A DNA stretch of 64,000 bases from Pelosinus propionicus DSM 13327 (GCF_900114615.1 NZ_FOTS01000021.1:1-64000), one strand, 5' to 3'; shown: positions 1-7,983, numbered from the stretch's first letter. The notes: generated by a model from the sequence alone, not told the origin. Translations and numbers: made by a program.

Positions 1-245
1 ATTTGAACCTAACCAAACAGTACGGCATTCTGCCGTCCATGTCAAGAGCGGCTACACCTCTGGATAATGCCCCTGCCGAAAACTTCTTCGGCATTCTAAA
101 AACCGAGTGTATCTACCGCCAAAAAATTCAGACCATTCACCAAGCACGTCATCTTATTGACCAATACATCCACTTCTACAACTTCGAACGCATCAAGACA
201 AAAAATGGCCATACTCCCTTTCAAATCAGGAGCATGGCCGTGTAA
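1..245 (+). CDS. IS3-family transposase OrfB, C-terminal fragment (cut by window edge)
   Basis: The reading frame is open at the left edge, so the TTG at position 3 is not a real start. The roughly 80 visible residues are the end of an rve/DDE integrase domain. They contain the typical TPLDNAPAENFFGILKTE segment, whose glutamate is the last residue of the DDE triad, and the closing YNxxRIKxKNGHTPFQ-like motif of IS3-family OrfB proteins. The enzyme would cut and join DNA ends of its own element. The stop is followed by about 90 bases of non-coding IS tail before the end of ksgA. The other end of the element lies outside the window, so its terminal repeats cannot be defined. Family assignment is firm; group assignment is not attempted. 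Confidence 0.85.
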   Translation, partial: LNLTKQYGILPSMSRAATPLDNAPAENFFGILKTECIYRQKIQTIHQARHLIDQYIHFYNFERIKTKNGHTPFQIRSMAV

Positions 246-335
246 TTCTAAGCTATCCTACGACAGGGCGTTTCCTGCCTGTCTATTTCCACGGGAGCGG
301 TCTAAACCAAGCAGGGGCTCTTCAACTATATGATT

Positions 336-1178
336 CTACTGTATCCATACATTAGCGATAGCAGCAAATTCTTCTAAAGATAAGGTTTCTCCACGACGAC
401 CACCATCAATACCAGCTTTCTCCAATATTATTTTTAAGGTTTCAGCAGGCACACCTGTTGTCTTTAGGGTATTCGACAATGTTTTGCGCCGCTGAGCAAA
501 AGCTGCTTTTACCACACGGAAAAAAATTCTTTCATCTACCTCTACAGGCGGTTTTTCCCTCACAGTGCAGCGAATCACAGCTGAATCAACAGCAGGAGGA
601 GGAATAAAGGCTGCGGGCGGGACAACAAACATGATCTCTGGCTGAGTGTAGTATTGAACCGCCACCGATAAAGATCCATAATCTTTCGTACCAGGTACAG
701 CAACCATACGCTGAGCGACTTCTTTCTGCACCATAGTCACTAGAGTATCTACAGGCATATGCGCTTCCAGCAGCCCCATAATAATAGGTGTCGTAATGTA
801 ATAAGGTAAGTTTGCGACCACCTTATACCTAGGCGCTGCTACTTCTTTTTCAATATTAATACGCAAAATATCTCCATGAACAACTCGGATATTTTCATAA
901 CCTTCCAGTGTCTTTGCCAATACCTCAATTAATCTTCGATCGATTTCCACAGCCGTAACAGCCGCACCAGCTTCTGCCAATCCTTGGGTTAAGGTCCCGA
1001 TTCCCGGACCGATCTCCAGCACGGCATCACCCTGGGTAATATCGGCGGCCTTTACGATGTTTTGGACCACACGTTCATCAATTAAAAAATTCTGCCCGAG
1101 CTTTTTACTCATTCGGATTCCAAATCGCTTTAAAATATGTAAAGTTACATCTTTGTTTGCTATAGTCGGCTGTTTCAT
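336..1178 (-). CDS. ksgA: 16S rRNA (adenine1518/1519-N6)-dimethyltransferase KsgA/RsmA
   Basis: This enzyme dimethylates two adjacent adenines in the 3'-terminal hairpin of 16S rRNA during 30S maturation, using S-adenosylmethionine. The protein shows the N-terminal KKLGQNFLID motif (about residues 25-34), the SAM-binding EIGPGIGTLT motif and the NLPYY catalytic motif, in the family order. The ATG at 1178 is chosen because GGAGG lies about 8 bases upstream. A longer frame exists to 1214 but has no better ribosome site. The resulting 280 residues match the usual length. It follows rnmV by 16 bases on the same strand, as in Bacillus, so the two are probably co-transcribed. The 3' end abuts the IS3 remnant. 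Confidence 0.96.
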   Translation of the reverse strand: MKQPTIANKDVTLHILKRFGIRMSKKLGQNFLIDERVVQNIVKAADITQGDAVLEIGPGIGTLTQGLAEAGAAVTAVEIDRRLIEVLAKTLEGYENIRVVHGDILRINIEKEVAAPRYKVVANLPYYITTPIIMGLLEAHMPVDTLVTMVQKEVAQRMVAVPGTKDYGSLSVAVQYYTQPEIMFVVPPAAFIPPPAVDSAVIRCTVREKPPVEVDERIFFRVVKAAFAQRRKTLSNTLKTTGVPAETLKIILEKAGIDGGRRGETLSLEEFAAIANVWIQ

Positions 1179-1194
1179 ACTACTGCCTCCAATG

Positions 1195-1719
1195 TTATTG
1201 TACCGCCTGTTCAAATTCAGCGCGAGTTACTCCATAATGATTAAGACGCTGCAAAAAGGTTTTAGCATTTGCATAGCCTATGCCAAGTTTCGCACCCACA
1301 ATTGCCCGTTTAGCTGAGGCATCCTGAGTACCAGTAAGTCCATAGTGCATAATATCAGACCAGACAAATTCCCCGCTTGGCTGCCACTCTAAATAGCGCA
1401 CTTTAACAAGAGCATTGCGTATTGCTTCACTGGATGCCTGTTCAATTCCAATATCATTTTTGGCAATAGCATCTTCTTTGGGAACAAAAGCATGTTTTGC
1501 CTCAGGGAAACGCTGGCTTAAAAAATTGCGTATTCGTTCACCTGCACTATCTGGATCTGTCAAAATAATAATGCCTCGTTTTATATAAGCTTGGGCTATC
1601 TTCTCCAAACTATGAGACGCTAATGCAAAACCACCTGTTGCAATACAATCAGCATCTACTGCTCGCTTGACCGCGTGTATGTCATTTTTACCTTCAACAA
1701 TAATTACCTCTTTAATCAT
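1195..1719 (-). CDS. rnmV: Ribonuclease M5 (5S rRNA maturation)
   Basis: This TOPRIM-domain nuclease trims 5S rRNA precursors. The N-terminus has the TOPRIM glutamate in IIVEGKND, and the acidic TDPDSAGERIR motif lies near residues 55-65. The C-terminal half has the M5-specific region. The ATG at 1719 gives an N-terminus like that of Bacillus RnmV (M-K-x-x-E-x-I-x-V-E-G). A GTG at 1731 in the same frame is also possible, and neither has a strong ribosome site. The gene sits directly upstream of ksgA, its common neighbour. A palindromic intergenic repeat begins about 25 bases upstream of the start, so the promoter must lie inside or beyond that repeat. Confidence 0.93.
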   Translation of the reverse strand: MIKEVIIVEGKNDIHAVKRAVDADCIATGGFALASHSLEKIAQAYIKRGIIILTDPDSAGERIRNFLSQRFPEAKHAFVPKEDAIAKNDIGIEQASSEAIRNALVKVRYLEWQPSGEFVWSDIMHYGLTGTQDASAKRAIVGAKLGIGYANAKTFLQRLNHYGVTRAEFEQAVQ

Positions 1720-1743
1720 CTTTTCTACCACTTTCTCTCATTC

Positions 1744-1913
1744 TACTAGTACCTTGTCAGCTTTAAAACGGCAAGATAATAGCGAGGCTATTTTTCGCAG
1801 CACAAGGCGGAGGACGGAAGCATACCGGGAGTATGCCGACCGACGACAACGAAGGGGTGCGGAAAATAGACCGTCAGTATTCACTGATTTAGGGCTGATA
1901 AGGTACTGATACT
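1744..1913. repeat. Dispersed palindromic intergenic repeat, copy 1 (MITE-like)
   Basis: About 165 bases with imperfect inverted ends (GTACCTTGTCAGC at the left, GCTGATAAGGTAC at the right). Nested inside are a second pair (CTATTTTTCGCAGCAC / GTGCGGAAAATAG) and a central perfect hairpin (GCATAC, loop CGGGA, GTATGC). A second copy about 90% identical lies at 35407-35576. The nested symmetry suggests a non-autonomous mobile element or a structured RNA. The small minus-strand frame inside it is present in both copies only because the DNA is repeated. Confidence 0.85.
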
Positions 1914-1941
1914 CAAAAGTATCCATATTATAGTATCAAAA

Positions 1942-1967
1942 AAAGAACAGGGAGTATACCCCCTGTT
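1942..1967 (-). terminator. Terminator of the G5/3D-domain gene
   Basis: AACAGGG (1946-1952) pairs with CCCTGTT (1961-1967). Read on the minus strand the hairpin is followed by a run of T residues. The stem overlaps the TAA stop of the upstream gene. Confidence 0.8.
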
Positions 1968-2952
1968 AGTCAAGAATATAAACTTTTACTGATCTTCTAC
2001 CAAATCTCCAGGCTTCACTGTCATTTTCCATACACAAATCAATACGATTACCAACAATTGCACCACCAACATCAGCAGCCGTAGCTAAACCATATCCTTG
2101 CACATACATTCTGGTTCCCAGAGGTATAACATCGGGATCCACGGCTACAATACCACGACGAGCGGGTACACCAGTAGCGGTTATACCTTCCGCAGAACCA
2201 TCTGTTGGCAGATACGCACTGGCTTCCATTGCCATTACTCGATTAAAACGCATTGATCCACGTGATGTATCAACCACATCACGAGTACCTACATGAACCA
2301 CCTGTGGTTTTGGCGGCTCTTTTATTTTTTCACTCAGTTGCTCTGCGCTAACTTCCACACCATCAGCATAATGAATACGAGCAAAAATCGTTTTTGTACC
2401 ATCTTGCCCTTCTTCAATTACCTTTTCAACCCCTTTTTCCAAGGTTGAATCCGGCTGTCTCATGACAGTAAATCTCTCTACTACATCACGCTCGACCTCT
2501 TTTTGGGTCAATGTAATCGCTTGAATAAACATATTGGCTTCTATTTTATTTTGCCCATCTGGCACCAGCTTAGTATTTTCTATGTTCATTCCTAAGCTCT
2601 CCGCCAATTCTCCCACTGTAGGTTTCCCCGTTACGATTACTTCAGTCTTTCCCTGATAGGTTACCGTAACAGGAACAGCACGATATACCCAAATCGTGCT
2701 GCCATCCGTTAAGTTTTTGGTCGACAGACGATATTCATCTTTTGGATCTAAATGAACTCCAGCCTGTACTAAAACATCTTGAGGTTTGCTATGTAGTGTG
2801 CTAATCATTATGGTAGTGCCGTCAACGGCAATGTGTACTTTTTTGTTGGCAAACATGAACCCTGTCGCCACCAATAAAACAGTGAATAGCGCGAGAAATA
2901 GGGGTAGCATTTTTTGTCGAAAAAACACTTTTTTCAACTCAACATAAGTCAT
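1966..2952 (-). CDS. yabE: YabE-like cell-wall protein (DUF348, G5 and 3D domains)
   Basis: A membrane-anchored exported protein of 328 residues. One hydrophobic segment (about residues 15-35) is followed by DUF348-like repeats, a G5 domain and a C-terminal 3D domain. The 3D domain carries VDPDVIPLGTRMYV, AADVGG and the final RIDLCM, whose conserved aspartates give it its name. 3D domains are found in lytic transglycosylase-like peptidoglycan enzymes, so a role in wall turnover is inferred. The ATG at 2952 is preceded by AAAGGAGG; the longer TTG frame to 2970 would place that ribosome site inside the gene. Position between tatD and rnmV matches Bacillus yabE. Promoter and terminator are both visible, so it is probably transcribed alone. 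Confidence 0.88.
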   Translation of the reverse strand: MTYVELKKVFFRQKMLPLFLALFTVLLVATGFMFANKKVHIAVDGTTIMISTLHSKPQDVLVQAGVHLDPKDEYRLSTKNLTDGSTIWVYRAVPVTVTYQGKTEVIVTGKPTVGELAESLGMNIENTKLVPDGQNKIEANMFIQAITLTQKEVERDVVERFTVMRQPDSTLEKGVEKVIEEGQDGTKTIFARIHYADGVEVSAEQLSEKIKEPPKPQVVHVGTRDVVDTSRGSMRFNRVMAMEASAYLPTDGSAEGITATGVPARRGIVAVDPDVIPLGTRMYVQGYGLATAADVGGAIVGNRIDLCMENDSEAWRFGRRSVKVYILD

Positions 2953-2980
2953 AAAATACCTCCTTTTCAAACGTTTGAGT

Positions 2981-3009
2981 ATTATACCATGACTTACTTT
3001 GATTGTCTA
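2981..3009 (-). promoter_or_regulatory. SigmaA-type promoter of yabE-like gene
   Basis: On the minus strand TAGACA (3004-3009) and TATAAT (2981-2986) are separated by exactly 17 bases. They lie just upstream of the ribosome site AAAGGAGG of the gene starting at 2952. Confidence 0.75.
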
Positions 3010-3230
3010 GTTTTTTTCTTACATTCTTTAAATTATTTACCAAAATCTCCTTCTTTATACCTCCTATATACTATACTTGTCAATATTTTGAACCTAACGT
3101 ATTTCCTGATGTCAGCCCCCATGAAGGGAGAAATAAACCACGTTGTCCTTTCCTTAAATTTTACAAAAAAAATAAAGAGAATATCTTTTATTAAAAATAC
3201 TCTCACATAAGTTAATATATTCTGTTATTC

Positions 3231-3995
3231 TTATGATATTCCAAATAATTTTTTTGCATTTTCACTGGTAGCCTTTGCCAGAATCTCTATCTCAATACCA
3301 CGCAAATTAGCAACCTGTTCAGCCACCAATTTTACATAAGCTGGTTCGTTACGTTTGCCTCGAAATGGCTGGGGTGTTAAATACGGCGAATCGGTTTCTA
3401 CCAGTAAATATTCCAAAGGTACTTTAGTCACAATTTCGGGAAGCTTAGCGGCATTTTTAAAGGTAACAGGCCCCGCAATGGAAACATACAGCCCCATCTT
3501 TATGACTTCATTTGCCATCTCCAAACTACCTGAAAAGCAGTGCAATACACCTTTTAAACCTTTTGCTTCTTTTTTTAAAATCTCCAATACATCTCCATGG
3601 GCATCCCGATCATGAATAATAAAAGGCAGTTTTGTTTGACGAGCTATATCAAGCTGGCGAATAAATACGGAACGCTGCACTTCTCTCGGTGAATAATCGT
3701 AATAATAATCTAGGCCAATTTCTCCAATGGCCACCACTTTCTCAAGAGAGGTCCAGCGGGCTAATTGTTCATAATCTGTATCTAAAGCATCTTTGGCATC
3801 ATGAGGATGAATACCAACAGTAGCATAGATACTTTCATATTTTTCTGCCAGGGCAATGGAACGAGCAGAAGATGACATAGAGGCCCCAACATTAATCATT
3901 CTCGTTACACCATTATCGATCGCTCTTTGGATTACTTCCTCTCGATCGAGATCAAACTTTTCATCATCAATATGTGCATGAGAATCAAATAACAT
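3231..3995 (-). CDS. tatD: TatD-family metal-dependent DNase
   Basis: A TIM-barrel metal-dependent hydrolase of the TatD family (Bacillus YabD). Metal ligands are visible: DSHAHID at the N-terminus, the glutamate in AIGEIGLDYYYD, the histidines in HDRDAHGD and HCFSGS, and the aspartate in ETDSPYL. The end of the barrel has the usual PFRGKRNEP signature. The family is reported to act as a 3'-5' DNase, with proposed roles in DNA repair. The ATG at 3995 is chosen for its AAAGGAG site 8 bases upstream; the GTG at 4004 is too close to it. At 254 residues the length is standard. It lies downstream of metG as in Bacillus, but a terminator-like hairpin separates the two. Confidence 0.95.
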   Translation of the reverse strand: MLFDSHAHIDDEKFDLDREEVIQRAIDNGVTRMINVGASMSSSARSIALAEKYESIYATVGIHPHDAKDALDTDYEQLARWTSLEKVVAIGEIGLDYYYDYSPREVQRSVFIRQLDIARQTKLPFIIHDRDAHGDVLEILKKEAKGLKGVLHCFSGSLEMANEVIKMGLYVSIAGPVTFKNAAKLPEIVTKVPLEYLLVETDSPYLTPQPFRGKRNEPAYVKLVAEQVANLRGIEIEILAKATSENAKKLFGIS

Positions 3996-4093
3996 GATTA
4001 ACACTCCTTTACTTTTTATGTCAATATGATAACAATACAGAATTCATTCACAACAATCGGGAATACCAGAACGTTACAAAAACAAAAAGATTA

Positions 4094-4303
4094 AACCGCG
4101 AAGATGCAAAGCCGCTAACGCGGACACGAAAAACACAAAGAGTTATATATAAACAATGAAACAAAAGCGCCTATAGTAGGCGCTTTTTTTACTATACTAG
4201 AATTTATAAGCTACAAACTGCGAAGATTACGAAAAAATGCAAAGGAACGTCTTGGAGTATTATGAATGTTTTAATCTTCACAGTTCTTCGCGTCTTCGCG
4301 GTT
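4094..4303. repeat. Inverted CGCGAAGA-type intergenic repeat flanking a terminator
   Basis: The 345-base gap between tatD and metG holds no gene. AACCGCGAAG (4094-4103) and its inverse CTTCGCGGTT (4294-4303) bracket the gap, with degenerate GCAAAG/CACAAAG units inside. Related arms occur at 7862-7983, 22430-22530 and 55681-55707. Confidence 0.6.
4163..4190. terminator. Bidirectional terminator between metG and tatD
   Basis: GCGCCTA (4167-4173), loop TAG, TAGGCGC (4177-4183), flanked by AAAA and a run of seven T. It can stop transcripts on either strand and would end the metG transcript before tatD. Confidence 0.8.
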
Positions 4304-4349
4304 CAAAATGTTTTATTTTTTAAGAACCCGTCAGGTTTTCTTATGTAAT

Positions 4350-6284
4350 CTATTTCACCTTACTGCCGGCAGGCATTCCGGGAACAGTGACTACTTTTAA
4401 TTGCTCATCACAAGAAGCTGCTAAAACCATGCCGCGAGATTCGATACCGCGAATCTTTGCTGGCTTTAAGTTGATAATCATGACGACATTCTGACCTACT
4501 AATTCTTCAGGTGTGTAATGCTTAGCAATACCAGAAACGATAGTGCGCTGTTCTGTGCCCAAATCCACCGTCAATTTTAAAAGCTTATCAGCCTTCTCCA
4601 CTTTTTCAGCGGCAAGTACAGTGACAACTCTAAGATCCATTTTTGCAAAATCATCAATGCTAACCTCAGGAGTACTCTCAACAGCTATTGCTGTAGGCGA
4701 TTGTTTACCTTTGTCAGCAGTCTTTACCTCTGCAGCAGCTTCAACAACCTTATCTTCAATCCGTGGAAAGATAGGTTCAGGTTTCGAAACAACTATACCG
4801 GCCGATAGTTTTCCCCAGCCCTTAATATCTTCTAAAGTGACGGCTTTAAAATCAGTGTTTAACCCTAACTGCCTCCAGATTTTAGGCCCTGTAACTGGCA
4901 TAAACGGAGTAATCAAAACTGCTATAATTCGCAGTGTCTCCGCCAGATTGTACAGCACGGTATTAAGGCGGGAATGCTTCGCCTCATCCTTAGCCAGTGC
5001 CCAAGGAGCCGTTTCATCAATATATTTATTGGTACGGCTGATCAAAGCCCAAACGACTTTGATTGCTGCATTAATATCCATAACGTCCATAAATTTTTCA
5101 TATTGGATAACGGTATTTTGTACTAATTGTGCCAATTGATGATCTACTTCTTCCACATCACCGGCTGCTTTAATTACACCACCATTAAAACGGCCAATCA
5201 TGTTTAACGTTCTATGTAATAAATTTCCTAAGTCATTTGCCAAATCAGCATTAATCCGATTAATCAGAGCTTCTCTGGAGAAATTCCCATCCATTCCTAA
5301 ATTAATCTCTCTCAATAGAAAATAACGAATCGCATCGGGACCAAACTCTTCAATTAAAGCGACCGGATCAATCACATTGCCTTTGGATTTAGACATCTTG
5401 TCACCTTCCATAATCAACCATCCGTGCCCATATACCTTAGACGGTATTTCAAGATCTAAAGCCATTAAAATAATCGGCCATATAATACTATGGAAACGTA
5501 CAATTTCTTTTCCGACTAAATGAATGTCAGCCGGCCAGAATTTAGCAAATTTCTCCCGATCATCTAGATAGCCTGCAGCAGTGATATAATTGGTTAAGGC
5601 ATCAAACCATACATAAACTACATGCTTTGTATCAAAAGGCACTGGAATCCCCCAGTCAAAGGTTGTGCGTGAAACACAAAGATCCTCTAGCCCCCCCTTA
5701 ATAAAATTCAGCATCTCATTACGGCGAGATACAGGCTGAATGAAATCAGGATTACTTTCAATATGGGCAAGCAATCGGTCCTGATATTTGGACATGCGAA
5801 AGAAATAGCTTTCCTCCTGCACGATTTCTACTGGCCGTCCGCAGTCGGGGCACTTACCTTCTACAACCTGCCGCTCCATCCAGAACGTTTCGCAAGGCGT
5901 GCAATACCAGCCTTCATAGGCAGCTTTGTAAATATCACCTTTATCATAAATTTTCTGAAAAATAGCTTGCACAACGTCATGATGACGCTGCTGCGTCGTA
6001 CGAATAAAATCATCATGAGAAATATTCAACTTTTCCCATAATTGTTGAAAAGAATCAACTATTTTGTCAACATAAGCAATCGGCGCTACATTTTGCTCTG
6101 CCGCTTTACGCTGGATTTTTTGTCCATGTTCGTCTGATCCTGTAAGGAAGAGTACTTCTGATCCCGCTAATCTTTTGTAACGGGCAGCCGCATCCGCAAT
6201 GGTCGTTGTATAAGCATGACCAATATGTAAGCGATCACTCGGATAATAAATAGGCGTTGTAATATAAAATGGTTTCTTTTCCAC
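4350..6284 (-). CDS. metG: Methionyl-tRNA synthetase
   Basis: Charges tRNA-Met with methionine. Class I signatures are present: HIGHAYTT near the N-terminus and KMSKSKGN about residue 300. A zinc-knuckle-like CTPC...CPDC pair lies in the connective peptide, and a C-terminal EMAPII/Trbp111-type tRNA-binding domain covers the last 110 residues or so (SIDDFAKMDLRV to the end). The frame is open to an ATG at 6305, but no ribosome site precedes that ATG. GGGGAGG lies inside the frame, 12 bases before a GTG at 6284. That GTG gives an N-terminus close to Bacillus MetS, so it is preferred, though the spacing is long. No T-box leader is visible. Confidence 0.96.
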   Translation of the reverse strand: MEKKPFYITTPIYYPSDRLHIGHAYTTTIADAAARYKRLAGSEVLFLTGSDEHGQKIQRKAAEQNVAPIAYVDKIVDSFQQLWEKLNISHDDFIRTTQQRHHDVVQAIFQKIYDKGDIYKAAYEGWYCTPCETFWMERQVVEGKCPDCGRPVEIVQEESYFFRMSKYQDRLLAHIESNPDFIQPVSRRNEMLNFIKGGLEDLCVSRTTFDWGIPVPFDTKHVVYVWFDALTNYITAAGYLDDREKFAKFWPADIHLVGKEIVRFHSIIWPIILMALDLEIPSKVYGHGWLIMEGDKMSKSKGNVIDPVALIEEFGPDAIRYFLLREINLGMDGNFSREALINRINADLANDLGNLLHRTLNMIGRFNGGVIKAAGDVEEVDHQLAQLVQNTVIQYEKFMDVMDINAAIKVVWALISRTNKYIDETAPWALAKDEAKHSRLNTVLYNLAETLRIIAVLITPFMPVTGPKIWRQLGLNTDFKAVTLEDIKGWGKLSAGIVVSKPEPIFPRIEDKVVEAAAEVKTADKGKQSPTAIAVESTPEVSIDDFAKMDLRVVTVLAAEKVEKADKLLKLTVDLGTEQRTIVSGIAKHYTPEELVGQNVVMIINLKPAKIRGIESRGMVLAASCDEQLKVVTVPGMPAGSKVK

Positions 6285-6353
6285 GGTTGTAATAAACCTC
6301 CCCATAATGTTGAATTAGTAACAAAAGATGTTCTTTTTATAGTTGTGTTTTCC

Positions 6354-6383
6354 ATAATGAATATGACAAAATTTCCTGTCATA
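6354..6383 (-). promoter_or_regulatory. Possible metG promoter overlapping an inverted repeat
   Basis: On the minus strand ATGACA and CATTAT (6354-6359) are spaced by 17 bases. The -35 region overlaps a perfect inverted repeat, TATGACA (6362-6368) and TGTCATA (6377-6383) with an 8-base spacer, which could be an operator. The -35 and -10 matches are only fair. Confidence 0.4.
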
Positions 6384-6384
6384 A

Positions 6385-6498
6385 TTCGACAATAATAAAA
6401 ATATCATACTTTTTTATTGTTGTCCCTATTTTACCAAGAATATACACTTATGTCGAACTATTCTAGAGACTTTGCGCTATTCGTCTTTTTTTGACAAA
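6385..6498. promoter_or_regulatory. Additional Spo0A-box-like sites in the metG-abrB gap
   Basis: Three further matches to the 0A-box core TTTGTCRAA lie in the divergent region: TTGTCGAA on the minus strand (6385-6392), TGTCGAA on the plus strand (6451-6457) and TTTGTCAAA on the minus strand (6490-6498). These are short motifs in AT-rich DNA, so some may be chance. The rest of the 344-base metG-abrB gap shows only the two promoters and the inverted repeat. Confidence 0.35.
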
Positions 6499-6546
6499 AT
6501 AATTTGCAATACCGTACAACATATTTACTGATATGGTAAAAATAGG

Positions 6547-6575
6547 TTGACAACTTTGCGAGAATTTGGTATTAT
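6547..6575 (+). promoter_or_regulatory. SigmaA-type promoter of abrB
   Basis: TTGACA (6547-6552) and TATTAT (6570-6575) with a 17-base spacer, about 53 bases before the abrB ATG. The -35 is perfect and the -10 has one mismatch. Confidence 0.8.
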
Positions 6576-6589
6576 TTAGTTGGACATAT

Positions 6590-6598
6590 TTTGTCGAA
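6590..6598 (+). promoter_or_regulatory. Spo0A box just downstream of the abrB promoter
   Basis: TTTGTCGAA matches the 0A-box consensus exactly. It lies about 9-17 bases after the expected transcription start. In Bacillus subtilis, phosphorylated Spo0A represses abrB from boxes in the same place. Repression here is inferred by analogy. Confidence 0.6.
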
Positions 6599-6628
6599 TG
6601 TTGTTGAAATGAGAGGAGATTAATTATA

Positions 6629-6883
6629 ATGAAATCAACTGGTATTGTAAGAAAAGTGGACGAGCTTGGCAGGGTTGTTATTCCAATCGAATTGCGCCGC
6701 ACACTCTCCATTGAAGAAAAAGACGCTCTAGAAATTTATGTAGACAGCGACCGTATTATCTTACGCAAATATGAACCAGCTTGTTCATGTGTTTTTTGTG
6801 GCAATGCGGATGAAGTAACTGTCTTTAAAAATAAAAATATCTGCAAAGAATGTCTGGATGCAATGGCAACAAAAGCTGTTTAA
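6629..6883 (+). CDS. abrB: AbrB-family transition-state regulator
   Basis: An 84-residue DNA-binding protein. The N-terminal swapped-hairpin AbrB fold covers residues 1-50, with the hallmark sequence STGIVRKVDELGRVVIPIELRR. AbrB represses post-exponential genes during growth in Bacillus. The C-terminal part carries four cysteines arranged CxxC and CxxC (CVFC...CKEC), a zinc-ribbon-like tail that could bind metal or aid multimerisation. The gene lies on the strand opposite to all its neighbours, exactly as in Bacillus between yabC (rsmI) and metS. It has its own promoter, an overlapping Spo0A box and a strong terminator, and AGAGGAG precedes the ATG. Confidence 0.95.
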   Translation: MKSTGIVRKVDELGRVVIPIELRRTLSIEEKDALEIYVDSDRIILRKYEPACSCVFCGNADEVTVFKNKNICKECLDAMATKAV

Positions 6884-6888
6884 GAGTT

Positions 6889-6917
6889 AAGAGGTTATTA
6901 TAACCTCTTCTTTTTTT
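6889..6917 (+). terminator. abrB terminator
   Basis: AAGAGGTTA, loop TTA, TAACCTCTT (6889-6909), then C and seven T residues. A perfect 9-base stem, 5 bases after the abrB stop. Confidence 0.9.
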
Positions 6918-6974
6918 GCCTAAAATTTAGAACAAGGCAACATTGCCCTTATGGCTTGTATTTTTTTAATACTT

Positions 6975-7829
6975 TTACTCGATTCCCAATGTTGCCTGAT
7001 AAACGTTTCGCTTGGGCAGACCTCTTTGCTGAGCAATGGTCTTAATAGCTTCTTTTTTAGCTACACCATTTTTTATCAATGCGATAACAGCATCTTCAAT
7101 AGAAAGCTGTTTCTCTTCATCCTCACCTGTTTCGTGGCTTTGGTTAATCGTATCCCCCCCCACAATAAGAGTAAACTCCCCTCTTGGCTCTTTCTCAGCA
7201 AAGTGAGTGATTAAACTTTCAATCGTACCACGAATAAACTCTTCGAATTTTTTCGTCAACTCTCGTGCCGCCACCGCCGACCGATCTCCAAAAGCACTTT
7301 TTAACTCAGTCAAGGTCTGTTTTATTCGATGCGGCGACTCGTAAAAAACCATAGTGTAAGGAGAATTTACAAAACTATACAATAATTCGCGCCGTTTTTT
7401 TTTATTTTTTGGCAAAAAACCAATAAAAGAAAATAAAGCCGTATCTAGGCCAGAAGATACAAGTGCAGATAACGCTGCATTTGCACCAGGAAGAGGAACT
7501 ACCCGAATACCTGCTTGCACTGCTAATACCACTAAGTCAGATCCTGGGTCAGAAATTCCCGGCAGACCGGCATCACTCACTATCGCTACATTCTCCCCTG
7601 CAACTAACCGCTCAATGAGTTCTGGTCCTCTCGTTATTTTATTATGTTCATGATAGCTGATCAGCCGAGTATGAATGTCGAAATGACTGAGCAGCTTCCT
7701 TGTATGACGAGTATCTTCTGCAGCAATTACTTCTACTTCGCCTAATACGCGCACCGCCCGATACGTCATATCTTCCAGATTTCCAATGGGAGTTGCACAT
7801 AAATATAAAACACCGGAATTCTCCAGCAA
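6975..7829 (-). CDS. rsmI: 16S rRNA (cytidine1402-2'-O)-methyltransferase RsmI
   Basis: A tetrapyrrole-methylase-fold enzyme that 2'-O-methylates C1402 in the decoding centre of 16S rRNA (Bacillus YabC/YraL type). Visible signatures are LYLCATPIGNLEDMTYRA at the N-terminus, AAEDTRHTRKLL, VSDAGLPGISDPG and FYESPHRI. The frame opens with an ATG at 7856 that lacks a ribosome site. AAGGAAGTGA lies inside the frame before a TTG at 7829, which is preferred but uncertain. The gene is convergent with abrB, and position next to yabB matches Bacillus. The 177 bases upstream carry a CACAAAGG repeat rather than a clear promoter. Confidence 0.93.
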   Translation of the reverse strand: MLENSGVLYLCATPIGNLEDMTYRAVRVLGEVEVIAAEDTRHTRKLLSHFDIHTRLISYHEHNKITRGPELIERLVAGENVAIVSDAGLPGISDPGSDLVVLAVQAGIRVVPLPGANAALSALVSSGLDTALFSFIGFLPKNKKKRRELLYSFVNSPYTMVFYESPHRIKQTLTELKSAFGDRSAVAARELTKKFEEFIRGTIESLITHFAEKEPRGEFTLIVGGDTINQSHETGEDEEKQLSIEDAVIALIKNGVAKKEAIKTIAQQRGLPKRNVYQATLGIE

Positions 7830-7861
7830 TATACTCACTTCCTTTTCATCGGGCATTTATT

Positions 7862-7983
7862 TAAAAGTAAAACACAAAGGCACAAAACCGCTAGTGCGTA
7901 ATACAACGGACACAAAGAAGGATGATCGTAACAAATTCTTTGTGTTCTTTGTACATCTTTGTGACCTTTGTGCTTCATTGTAT
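7862..7983. repeat. CACAAAGG-type inverted intergenic repeat
   Basis: Left units (ACACAAAGGCACAAAA, GGACACAAAGAAGG) face inverted right units (TTCTTTGTGTTCTTTGTAC, GTGACCTTTGTGCTT). The block fills the space between rsmI and yabB. It resembles the CGCGAAGA-type repeats elsewhere in the window, with a different core word. Confidence 0.55.

Noticed and set aside
1738-1926. Minus-strand frame of 62 residues matching another at 35327-35548
   Set aside because: The similarity comes from the repeated palindromic DNA, not from conserved protein; no ribosome sites, and the frames differ in length.
6306-6628. T-box riboswitch before metG
   Set aside because: No T-box sequence was seen; the gap is explained by two promoters, short boxes and an inverted repeat.
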